In this document: positions 7,725 to 16,400 of the stretch, in pieces
Layout of the letters: each line of letters starts with the position of its first letter
Position numbering within the stretch: position 1 is the first letter of the stretch
Virus record (IMG/VR): IMGVR_UViG_3300023172_000055
Location: 1-44,427 of that record
DNA length: 44,427 bases
DNA from: a virus
Strand: one strand, 5' to 3'
Translations under genes and position numbers: made by a program
The notes under the pieces: generated by a model
The model's input: only the letters and a program-made list of their open reading frames with translations
Databases searched by the model: none
What the model was told of the DNA's origin: nothing

Positions 7725-7935
7725 CAACATGGAGGAAATCATCGCTAAGAAGTGGTGCAATAGATGCAAGGTTCATAAACTATTGGAGATAGATGCGCGC
7801 CTATATACTCAACTCGGGAAGACCTCCAGCAAGAAAGAGAAGCAAGAGGTTAAGCGCATGTCTAAAAAAATTTACACAAATATCAATAAGATAGACCCTG
7901 AAATTGGGAAGATATTGTTATCTTCAATGGATTAA
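7708..7935 (+). CDS. hypothetical basic protein, 75 aa
   Basis: A lysine-rich 75-residue protein with a CNRC pair near residues 17-20 and a helical remainder (KKEKQEVKRMSKKIYTNINK). Two cysteines alone are not enough for a zinc site, unless the protein dimerises or His23 takes part. The frame starts at 7708, overlapping the DnaA-like gene by 17 bases. A second ATG at 7729 lies after that stop and is equally plausible, giving 68 residues. The basic charge suggests a nucleic acid contact. The family is not recognised. Confidence 0.65.
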   Translation: MDYNYNNMEEIIAKKWCNRCKVHKLLEIDARLYTQLGKTSSKKEKQEVKRMSKKIYTNINKIDPEIGKILLSSMD

Positions 7936-7945
7936 ATAACTAAGG

Positions 7946-8143
7946 ATGCCCATACACCACATTCATAGTCAGAAAGTTTCAAGCATAAATCACCTAATGA
8001 GGGAGCTCAACTCCCTAACGGATGACATATATGAATCATTGATGGATGAGGACCACGAGTCCGCCGCCAATGCAATGACTATATTAATAGCGCAGGTGTC
8101 CGGCATCCTTGAAGCATTGAAGGATGGGCAGGAAAACGGTTAG
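7946..8143 (+). CDS. hypothetical helical protein, 65 aa
   Basis: A 65-residue, mostly helical protein: a histidine-containing N terminus (MPIHHIHSQK), then acidic helices (ELNSLTDDIYESLMDED and AANAMTILIAQVSGILEALKDG). It overlaps the start of the metallophosphoesterase by 20 bases, which ties the two genes together translationally. No family or catalytic residue was recognised. The second helix is hydrophobic on one face, so it may dimerise. Confidence 0.68.
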   Translation: MPIHHIHSQKVSSINHLMRELNSLTDDIYESLMDEDHESAANAMTILIAQVSGILEALKDGQENG

Positions 8144-9152
8144 GCTTAGGCTCAAGAACGAAGAGTATGAGTTAGTCCAAAGCCATAGGGCTCTAAAGGA
8201 AGAGTGCGAACGCCTCGGTATTCCGGTCGAAAGCATAAATCACTATTGGCATAAGGGGAAGCACTTCTCTATGCACTCCACCACGAACAACCCCTCCGTG
8301 TCGTGGGATGATATCAAAGATGGTATCATAAAGGAGATGAAGACGTACTCCCCGAAGTACGAACCCATCAAGCGCACCAAATCAAAAGACCCTCACTGCT
8401 TAGTCATAGACCCAGCGGATGTACACATAGGAAAGCTGGCTACATCATTTGAGACCGGAGAGGAGTACAACTCCCAGATTGCAGTATCCAGAGTCAAGGA
8501 GGGAGTGCAGGGAATCCTTGACAAGTCAAGCGGATTTAACATAGACAAGATTGTTCTCATCGGAGGCAACGACATCCTGCACATAGACACACCGCGTCGC
8601 ACCACAACATCAGGAACCCCACAAGATACGGATGGAATGTGGTATGATAACTTCTTGACTGCCAAGCAGTTGTACGTGGACATCATAGAACAGCTCGTTC
8701 AAATAGCTGACGTTCATTTCGTATACAACCCGTCAAACCACGACTATACCAATGGTTTCTTCTTGGCTGACGTTATCATGACGTGGTTCCGAAGCCATAA
8801 AAACATAACCTTCGACTGCTCCATAAGCCACCGCAAGTACTTTCAGTATAGCAATAACCTTATTGGAACTACGCACGGAGACGGAGCCAAGGCTCAGGAC
8901 TTACCGTTATTGATGGCGCAAGAGTCACCCGATATGTGGGCATCTACAAAGCATCGGTATGTATACACGCACCACATACACCATAAAACATCTAAGGATT
9001 TTATTGGTGTGACCGTAGAGAGTTTGCGTAGCCCAAGTGGCACGGACTCATGGCACCACCGAAATGGCTATCAGCATAACCCTAAGGCTATAGAAGGATA
9101 TATACACCACCCAGAACACGGCCAAGTGGCGAGATTAACTCACATATTTTAA
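8124..9152 (+). CDS. calcineurin-like metallophosphoesterase
   Basis: A 342-residue protein with all five metallophosphoesterase blocks: DVH at 99-101, GGND at 147-150, SNHD at 204-207, THGD at 250-253, and THHIHH at 282-287. Residues 1-80 form a separate N-terminal domain, with a charged helical start and a LGIPVESINHYWHKGK segment that reads like a helix-turn-helix. The family hydrolyses phosphodiesters, and Mre11/SbcD nucleases are relatives, but no SbcC-like partner is encoded nearby. The position in the replication operon makes a DNA nuclease or phosphatase role likely. Substrate unknown. Confidence 0.85.
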   Translation: MGRKTVRLRLKNEEYELVQSHRALKEECERLGIPVESINHYWHKGKHFSMHSTTNNPSVSWDDIKDGIIKEMKTYSPKYEPIKRTKSKDPHCLVIDPADVHIGKLATSFETGEEYNSQIAVSRVKEGVQGILDKSSGFNIDKIVLIGGNDILHIDTPRRTTTSGTPQDTDGMWYDNFLTAKQLYVDIIEQLVQIADVHFVYNPSNHDYTNGFFLADVIMTWFRSHKNITFDCSISHRKYFQYSNNLIGTTHGDGAKAQDLPLLMAQESPDMWASTKHRYVYTHHIHHKTSKDFIGVTVESLRSPSGTDSWHHRNGYQHNPKAIEGYIHHPEHGQVARLTHIF

Positions 9153-9155
9153 GGA

Positions 9156-9254
9156 ATGGACAAAGAGACGAGAGAAAAATATTTACAGTTTGCTTTGGTG
9201 GTTGCAATAGATATACTACTTTGGGTGTGGATTATTAAATTCCTTACACTCTAA
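9156..9254 (+). CDS. single-pass membrane mini-protein, 32 aa
   Basis: The 32-codon frame starts four bases after the metallophosphoesterase stop and ends in TAATG, shared with the next start. It has a charged N terminus (MDKETREKY) followed by one hydrophobic helix (FALVVAIDILLWVWIIKFL). It should insert in the inner membrane with the N terminus inside. Small phage membrane proteins in early operons can modulate host functions or superinfection, but there is no direct evidence here. Confidence 0.5.
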   Translation: MDKETREKYLQFALVVAIDILLWVWIIKFLTL

Positions 9255-9409
9255 TGAAATCAATCGAAACGTATAAGCTTGTTGGCAGCCTGCACCTGCT
9301 GCCCTATGTGACTATTTGTTATGATAGTTTAATTTGCGAAAAGGCAATCACAATTGGGTGGCTTTGGTGGGGTATATCCATTGTAAAAAAAGATTCCCTT
9401 CACCTATGA
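9254..9409 (+). CDS. hypothetical protein, 51 aa
   Basis: A 51-codon frame linked to its neighbours on both sides. Its ATG shares the A of the previous TAA, and its TGA overlaps the next ATG (CTATGA). The product has two cysteines and a tryptophan-rich hydrophobic stretch (TIGWLWWGISIV). The stretch is reminiscent of the DUF-like WGWWxxxI motif in phage membrane-associated peptides. No domain is recognised. The double coupling is the best argument that it is real. Confidence 0.45.
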   Translation: MKSIETYKLVGSLHLLPYVTICYDSLICEKAITIGWLWWGISIVKKDSLHL

Positions 9410-9573
9410 AATACCGCGTTCATTATACCTACTTTGACCAAGCCGTAAATAAGGCAGCGAAATGGGAGCAGAGAGAAAAGGACTTTGAGACAAAAGAAGA
9501 AGCTCGTAATTTTGTAAAGAAGATAGATTGGAACGTATCAGTTCGTAACGTAAACATTCAGCCAGTGCCATGA
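9406..9573 (+). CDS. hypothetical protein, 55 aa
   Basis: The start chosen is ATG 9406, which overlaps the previous stop. An in-frame start further upstream (9334) exists, but its translation before MKYRVHYTYF looks non-coding and lies inside the preceding gene. The protein has a beta strand (RVHYTYFD), a helix rich in charged residues (KWEQREKDFETKEEARNFVKKI) and a final strand. This beta-alpha-beta layout with a KEEARNFVK motif is common in small phage proteins of unknown function. It ends in TGA overlapping the next ATG. Confidence 0.65.
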   Translation: MKYRVHYTYFDQAVNKAAKWEQREKDFETKEEARNFVKKIDWNVSVRNVNIQPVP

Positions 9574-9725
9574 GCGACTATAAATTTCTCTACTGGGATG
9601 ACCCCGGGGATAGTCAAGATGATGTAGACAATCAGGAAGCCATCAAGCGTATGGAGATTATCATGCGCAACGGAAACTCGGGCGTCCATTACGACATCTA
9701 CGAGGACGAGGATGAAGATTCCTAA
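9570..9725 (+). CDS. hypothetical acidic protein, 51 aa
   Basis: A strongly acidic 51-residue protein (WDDPGDSQDDVDNQEA near the N terminus and YEDEDEDS at the C terminus) with one basic helix between (IKRMEIIMRNGNSG). It starts with an ATGA overlap and runs 14 bases into the next gene. The charge pattern recalls DNA-mimic or anti-repressor peptides, but that is only a resemblance in composition. Confidence 0.55.
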   Translation: MSDYKFLYWDDPGDSQDDVDNQEAIKRMEIIMRNGNSGVHYDIYEDEDEDS

Positions 9726-9936
9726 TCCTAAATATGTAGAGGGGGAAACCTTTATCGTTGATGGGAAGAAGTACTTAGTTCTTGATTACCTGATGGTCAC
9801 AAAAAAGTTTCAGGTGTCAGAGCAGTTCTCTTATTATACCATACAAGACCTACAAACAAACAAGGTGTACCAAATGCCTTGGTCCAAAATACAAAACACA
9901 GAATCACGCTACGCAGGAATCCTCCGATATGAATGA
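9712..9936 (+). CDS. hypothetical beta-rich protein, 74 aa
   Basis: This 74-residue protein is predicted to be all beta from its alternating pattern: YVEGETFIVDGKKYLVLDYLMVT, FQVSEQFSYYTIQDL and KVYQMPWSKI. The plan resembles a small SH3- or KOW-like barrel as found in many phage hypothetical proteins. It overlaps both neighbours, by 14 bases upstream and 8 downstream. Function unknown. Confidence 0.68.
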   Translation: MKIPNPKYVEGETFIVDGKKYLVLDYLMVTKKFQVSEQFSYYTIQDLQTNKVYQMPWSKIQNTESRYAGILRYE

Positions 9937-10297
9937 CCCAAAACACTTCGACTATTTCGCTGACCATCCATCATTAAGGGGTGAGGCTAAAATACCAATG
10001 AACGCAGACGAGCTCTTTCGCTCGGTCGAACAATGGGCAGTGGCCAGAGGCCTTGACGACCCAAAGAACAAAAGCAAGCAGGCGCTCAAGGTTATGGAGG
10101 AGGTTGGTGAGACCATGGCCGCCATGGCTCGAGGCAACAAGGCCGCACTCAAGGATGGCATCGGTGACTCTATGGTCACGCTAATCATATTGGCTATGCA
10201 GTGTGGACTATCTGCTAGGGATTGCCTGGCTTCTGCTTACGATGAAATCAAAGACAGGAAAGGCAAGACTGTCAATGGCGTATTTATAAAGGAGTAA
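9929..10297 (+). CDS. MazG-like nucleotide pyrophosphohydrolase
   Basis: A 122-residue all-alpha protein with the MazG-like core: a helix KQALKVMEEVGETMAAMARG carrying the acidic metal-binding EEVGE at 57-61, and a second helix LKDGIGDSMVTLIILAM with acidic residues at 76 and 80. The length fits a single-domain MazG-like enzyme. Family members hydrolyse nucleoside triphosphates to monophosphates. In phages they are thought to alter nucleotide pools or (p)ppGpp signalling during takeover. It is the last protein gene of the left operon, just ahead of the tRNA pair, and overlaps its upstream neighbour by 8 bases. Confidence 0.85.
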   Translation: MNDPKHFDYFADHPSLRGEAKIPMNADELFRSVEQWAVARGLDDPKNKSKQALKVMEEVGETMAAMARGNKAALKDGIGDSMVTLIILAMQCGLSARDCLASAYDEIKDRKGKTVNGVFIKE

Positions 10298-10304
10298 TCC
10301 TCCC

Positions 10305-10377
10305 GCGCCTTTAGCTCAGTGGTTAGAGCAGTGGACTCATAATCCATTGGTCGTAGGTTCAAATCCTTCAAGGCGCA
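10305..10377 (+). tRNA. tRNA with CAT anticodon (Ile2 or Met)
   Basis: A 73-nt cloverleaf. The acceptor stem is GCGCCTT/AAGGCGC, the D stem GCTC/GAGC, the anticodon stem GTGGA/TCCAT with loop CTCATAA, and the T arm GTAGG-TTCAAAT-CCTTC has one T-T mismatch. The discriminator is A and CCA is not encoded. The text around the anticodon and D loop is closer to bacterial tRNA-Ile2, which reads AUA after lysidine modification, than to elongator Met. Ile2 is therefore my first choice. Confidence 0.85.
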
Positions 10378-10381
10378 CACC

Positions 10382-10454
10382 GCCCCCATAGCTTAATGGA
10401 TAGAGCAACGCACTTCTAATGCGTAGGTTGCTGGTTCGACTCCAGCTGGGGGTA
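10382..10454 (+). tRNA. tRNA-Arg (TCT anticodon)
   Basis: A 73-nt cloverleaf four bases after the first tRNA. The acceptor stem GCCCCCA/TGGGGGT has one G-T wobble, the anticodon stem ACGCA/TGCGT holds the loop CTTCTAA, and the T loop is TTCGACT. The anticodon TCT reads AGA. AGA and AUA are codons that phages often support with their own tRNAs. CCA is not encoded. Confidence 0.88.
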
Positions 10455-10488
10455 CAAAGTGTAAAATAAAAACACCACAAAGTGTAAA
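10454..10488. repeat. 12-bp direct repeat at the convergent junction
   Basis: ACAAAGTGTAAA occurs at 10454-10465 and 10477-10488, between the second tRNA (+) and the stop of the giant gene (-). No stem-loop terminator is visible in this 36-base gap, although transcription converges here. The repeat may bind a protein or be a relic of rearrangement. Confidence 0.55.
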
Positions 10489-10490
10489 GT

Positions 10491-13400
10491 CTACTCTCCA
10501 AGCATAGCCTTTCGGTACGCCTCAATCTCCTTATCGCTTTTCTTCTTATCTCCTCCTTCTATAACATAGTCAGAGTAGTTGAAGAGCCTGAGCAACGCCT
10601 CGCCCGGGTCCTTTGAATCGGGGATGGCTTCGATATTCTTAACCATCTTGTGGATGTTAGAAGCAGGGATGCCCGTCAGTTCTGTGATGTGATTAATCAT
10701 TCTCCACATGTACTTATCCTTCTTCACTGGGTCAGTAGCCTTGGTGAATGATTTGATATCCTTAAATACCAATCCAATCTGCTCGAATACAGGGAGCGTA
10801 GTAAATTCTCCAGCCCACGGAGCGCCACTAACGAGGTCCTTGACTGCCGTAAGAATATCTCCAACAATAAACAAGGCGTTGAGGTTGCCAAGCAATGCCG
10901 CACGGCCAAGTGCCTGCTCATCCTCCTCATCCCAATCGGAAAGTAATCCGGGAAGGCCGAGGGCAACCCATTGGAACACCATAGGAACAAGGATGTGATA
11001 TGTCACTACTCGTCTTGCGATATCACCATATCCGTCCTGTGTTGGTAGACCCTTCATCTTTCTACTTAGGCTCATGAAGGCGCTCATCTCTCTGCGAAGC
11101 AACGCCTTTGGTGAAGATAAGAACACATTCAAGAATCGGTATGCAGGGCCGCCAGTTTGGAACCAGTCCTTGTTGGTAATGCCACTATCTTGCTGCGTTC
11201 TGAGTGCCTGTTTAGTCGCCTTTTCGCTCGCATACTTCTGAGCCCCAGCCTCGTCACCGGGATTCTTCTCCAAGTACTGCTGCTTGTAGTACAAGTAGTT
11301 AGCAAGACCACCCATGATACCACCCTTGTCACCCTGCTTAACCAAGTACATGAGTGAGTTCATTAGGTTTCTCGTCTGCTCTTTTGTGACTGTAATATCC
11401 TTGCCACCTACCTTTTTATTTACAAGGATTGGAGACTCATTGAGAGAACCCTCATAGCTGTATCCTTCTAGGATATCTCCAATGTTTGAGTTCTCATATC
11501 TCTCCTGAAACAGGGGCGAGTTAGCATACCACTCCTTCCATAGTTTGCGAGCCTGAGGAAGAGCGAGGGCAGTGTACTTACTCCAGTTTGTGTAGCCGAT
11601 ATAGTCAGCAAAGGCAAATGCAGAAGTGAGCTGCTTCAGGAATACCGTTGGGTTGATGGCAAGCTTAGACTTGATATACATACCCATCATAGCATTGGCA
11701 AGCTGAGATTCGTTTTGAGAGATTCCCTTTCTTGCAACCTTTTGCATCATGTCCTTCAGAGCGTCGTATGTATTCTTACCACCGAGCTCTATGATTGCTG
11801 CCTTTACGTTCGCATTGTCAAGAACCTTGCTCAGGTCTCTCATGGCCTCAGCATAGGCACGGAAGTATTCCATGTCTTTGAGGTATGAGTTGAGCACCGA
11901 GTTGCCATCGACACTTTGAATGGGACGAGAGTTCTTTACCCTCGCCTTGGTAGACTGGCCACCAACGCTGGTCTGGTATTCAGAAGAGCCGGCCAGTAAG
12001 TCGAACTGAAGGTCGCCCTCTTCGCCCTCTCTAAAAATTCTGCCTGCATAGAACTGATTCCATGGCATGTTGGTTCTATAGATGGCCTTGTATACCTCGT
12101 TGTATTTTTCATACAGGCTGGGATACAGCTCGTTAACCTGCCAGTCTGCCCACTCTTTTGTCTTGGCATCAAGTCTGTCGGTAATCTGCTGCATGATTCT
12201 AGCATACTGGTTCTTACCAAACTTCTTCTCAAAGGATGCCACATTAGCGGGGTCCTTGTATTGATTATACAAGTAGTAAGCTTGGTTATTACTGAGAACA
12301 ACCTCAAGCTTTTCAAGCTGTCTAATTATCTGCGCCTTACGTTTGTTGGTGGCAGAGTCGTATTCCTTCTTCAGCTCATTAGCCTTCTCCTCGTTAAGCC
12401 ATATGACATTCTTGTCATTGATGAGGTCTTTACTCACAACAGGCACAGCATTACGCTGCATCTCAAGCTTGTAGTTATCGCCCCATATCTCCTTGGCTTT
12501 GTTGCTGATGATATCAAACACTTGTTTCTTGCCAGAGACAAAAGAAACTCGAGCCTTGAAGAGCCTGTCATCAAAGATTTCCATGAGCTTGTTGCCGCCC
12601 ATGGCCTCAGACAGTCCGCTTGATATTCTTTGAAGCAATAGAGCGAGGTCCATTTGCTTGGTGAAGAACTCATCCACGCTGTTCTTTATCTTACCAACAA
12701 AGGACTTAATACCTCCATCAAAGGTCTTCCTTCTCTGCTCCTTGTTCTTAAGTTCTATAAGCTTCTCCTTGTTAGCCTCTTCACCCTCCTCGGAAAGGTC
12801 GAGCTCCTCACCCGTGATGCCATTGTAGGCGTCAGATATAAGATGCTCATAGTAAGCACGTTGAGCATCAATCTCTCCGCGCATCTGCGAGCGACCCGTA
12901 GATATAAGAGTACGGAGGTTGTCTCTCACGGCAGCAAGGGCGTCTACCTTATGCGGGTTGTTATCCTCCATAAGCATCGCCTCGTTGTACATAAGAGCAA
13001 TAGAGAGCGCGTTCATCTCGTCGCTCTCTTCCTGCGTCAGCGCGGTCTTTACAGACAGCTTATTGAATCTCTTCTCCTGCTTCTGCATTAGGTCCTCAAT
13101 GTTCTGAGCAGACATACCCTCATCTACGAGCATTGGGCTCTTCTTATTGGTAAGGGAACCAAGGATGTTCTGCAAGGACACGCTTACTCTGCCCACTCTA
13201 CGACCCGATACCATTCTAGTGGTGGGGGTCTTCAGGAGTTTGTCAATAGCAGCACTTAGGTCACGCACATAGAACTCGTTGACGAATCCAGTGACGCGCT
13301 CCATCACTGCGGGCAGTGAGTCTGGAGTGGCGTCTGTGATAGCCTTCATCAGCTTGTTGACATCAGCCTTATTGAATACGGTCTTAGGCAAGTTCTTGCG

Positions 13401-16400
13401 GATGAACATGCGCATAGCGCGCTTAGCTTTTTCAAGTTCAGCCGCGCCCTTCTTCATGTTGGAAAGCATCGCACGCAACGCCTTGAAGTCCGCTTGGAAC
13501 TTCTTGTTGGCGGCGGGGATGTTCAATGCCTTGTCCAATCCAATCTGCATCTCCGCCTGAATGGTTGGGCTCTGCGCTTTAAAGAAATCAGAGTTAACCA
13601 ACAGCTCCTGAGCCTTGGCTCTTACATCCGCAGCGTTGTGTAGCAACACGCCCAATCTCTTGGCATTAGCATAGCGCTTAATCTTCTTGGTCAACTCGTT
13701 GAAGAACGCCTGACCCTGAGCAACACCGCCCTCCGCATTGGCGAAGCCATCGGGGAGCATAGTGCCCATCACATCGATAGGCACAGCGAGTGCTGACTTA
13801 ATCTCGGTGGCGCTGTATCCCTGCTCCTTCAAGAAAGCAGCTATAACTCTATCGGTGTAGCCCCTCTCGCGCACATCATTGATGAACTCGTAGATGCTCT
13901 GCGTTCCGGCGCCATAGCCTTGGCGGCGTAGTGAGTTGGCGCTTCCGCCCCCGCCAATAACTCTAAGGAATGGGTTGAAGAACTTCCCATCCAGCGTCAT
14001 GTGGTAACCGGAGACCTCACCGGTGCGCTCATCACGTCTAGGCTTTGTGCCGAGCCTGTCATCAAGCTTGCGCACAGCGATTCTAAACTGAGCGGGGTCG
14101 GTAGTAGCGGGAACAAATCCCTTATGGTTCATATTAAAGCGGTGACCTAGCTCCTGAGCCTGACTCTGAGGCTTAGCGCTCCAGTTCTGGTATGCAGTGG
14201 CGTCGCCCCTCTTCTGACGGATAGCGGGAGGTGGTTCAACGCCAGCCTCTGCCCTTAGGTATTCACCGTGGAGTCTCTGTATATCATTAAAGAGCTCTTG
14301 ACTTATAAATCCGTCTTTAAGCTCTTTGCGTGCTAAAGAATATCTTTCTGGGTCAACGCTCTTAGCCAAGAGATTGCCAGAGCTTTCCAGATACACACTG
14401 CTAATAAATTCACCATGGTCATCCCCGGCTATTTCCTCAATACTTCCGAGCGATTTCACTCTACTTGAAGTTGAAAAAAACGAACCGCCAACCGTAACTA
14501 GATTTGATATGACAATGGGAGTCGAGCCGGGACCCTCTTCTGAGCCTTCCCAAATAAGTAGGCCTGAAGCAACAGTCTTGAGCTTTCCGGTATCCTTGAA
14601 ATTTTCTGACGGCTTAAACTGTAACCCGCCACCCACATATTCAAGGTCGCCAAAAGAATCTACTTCTACATTAATGCTAACTTCTCCGGAGACGCTTCTT
14701 AAAGACCCAAGATTTATAGCGTGACCCGCGTAATCGTCTGACGCCGAAATGGTCAAATAATTTACAGTTTCTAAAGCCCCCAAGTCAAACCCTGAATCAC
14801 CTAAGCGGACTCTAAGAGAACCGACAATTTCTTTTAAGTGTGGACCAAGGGTTCTTAGTGTTTTATTGTCAGTTATTTGTAACGACCCTTCAAGTTTTTT
14901 TAATTTACCTAGGTCCCTCAGTCTTGATTTCTCTCCTATCACAATTGGGCTTGACCTAACAATTTCCTCAAGTTCTCCAAAGCTTTCTAAAGTATCCGGA
15001 ACCCCGTATTCAAAACGTCCAAGACGCTTCATCTTGCCAAGCGTTATTATTGAAGGCGGTAAATTTAAATCCCCTTCAACAACCTTCAACTCCCCAAGAG
15101 ACATTAATTTTTGTGCATATGACAAATCAAGATTGTCACCTACACGCTCTAATTTACCAAGAGACTCAAGCTGCCCTGCGCTATACAAGTTAACATTATC
15201 TTGGACAGTGGTTAAATTGCCAAGGCTTCTTATGTCGTTTACTATATGCACACCTTGGTCGACACTTGTTACTCCTATATGAAAATCTAAGGAGTTTTCT
15301 TGTATGAATAAATCACCGCCAACTAACTCAATATTACCGGTGCTGTTTTTATCATATATGGTTGCGTCCCCTTCAACAGTTTTTAAATTAGCGGGGATGA
15401 GCTGTGACTGTTGGTTGTAATGTCCCGCGATGACCCTCAAGCTTTTAGCACTATTGGAGATAGCGTTTGAAACCATTCGGACGGCCCCCTCTTCGCCATA
15501 CGCCTCAACGAGGCTTGCAAAAATGTCAAACGATGTAAAGCTCCCTCCCGAATAGAGCACTACATAGTCTGTAGCATGCGACACATAATCGGATGGGTCC
15601 TCGTTATTTATCGCTTCACCGAATAACTCAAACACCCTAGCTTTTCCTTTTATCTCAAGCCTGCTGCCAATTTGCTTCCCATCTCTCATGGCCTCTATCG
15701 CCGCAGCTTTTAAGCCCATACGAATTAAATTGTCGCCATAAAAGTTTCCAATAAGAACCTCGGTCTCCGGGGTTAATTCTTCCATGCCTCGGGCAACTTT
15801 TCCTTTTATCTCAGGAGCAACATCGTTAGCATCAATCTTTAAATTAAAGTCCTCATTGAGTCGCTCGACGAAACCATTTCCCCCATACTGCATGAAGCTG
15901 TATCGGTTTGCTTCAGCAGTAAGGCTAGATACCGTTCTAAAGTCCTGCAAGGTTAAAGGGCGCTTCGATATCTCCTCCCTAAACATCCTTATCTTTTCGT
16001 TGAAGCGCTGCCCCTCTGCCCATTTCTCACCGCCCGGAACGGCGCCACTTTCCAAGAACTGCTCAGCTACAGGGCGCATCTTTGGCTCCATCTGTTGTCC
16101 TTCAAGGATACCTCGCACCTCTTCAATGCTTCCTCTTCTTGTTCTTACGGCAATACGGGCTTTTGGCACGCCGCCTTTATCCGTTGTTACAAAGACATAG
16201 AAATCGCCGCCCCTAAGCTGCCCTTCGGCTCCGGTCTTTGTGCACCATGGCGTATCCTGAACAAGCTGACTTAAGGCGTCTGCGTTGTCATTAATATCTT
16301 GCTCACTAACACCGTCGCCACCGGGGAACTTAAGCCACGTGCCCTCAGCGGTATCGTACATCTTAAATGCCTTAACAACATTGGGCGCGTTGGCCATCAT

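Noticed and set aside
9334-9405. Upstream extension of the 55-residue gene
   Set aside because: The added residues lie within the preceding coupled 51-residue frame, and ATG 9406 has a stop-start overlap, as do its neighbours.
10305-10454. tRNA genes as a prophage attachment site
   Set aside because: No integrase, excisionase or repressor gene is present, and both tRNAs are complete within an apparently lytic phage layout.
12261-13091. Several + strand frames of 120-145 residues antisense to the giant gene
   Set aside because: No start context, no coupling to each other and no domain features. They arise from codon bias of the minus-strand gene.
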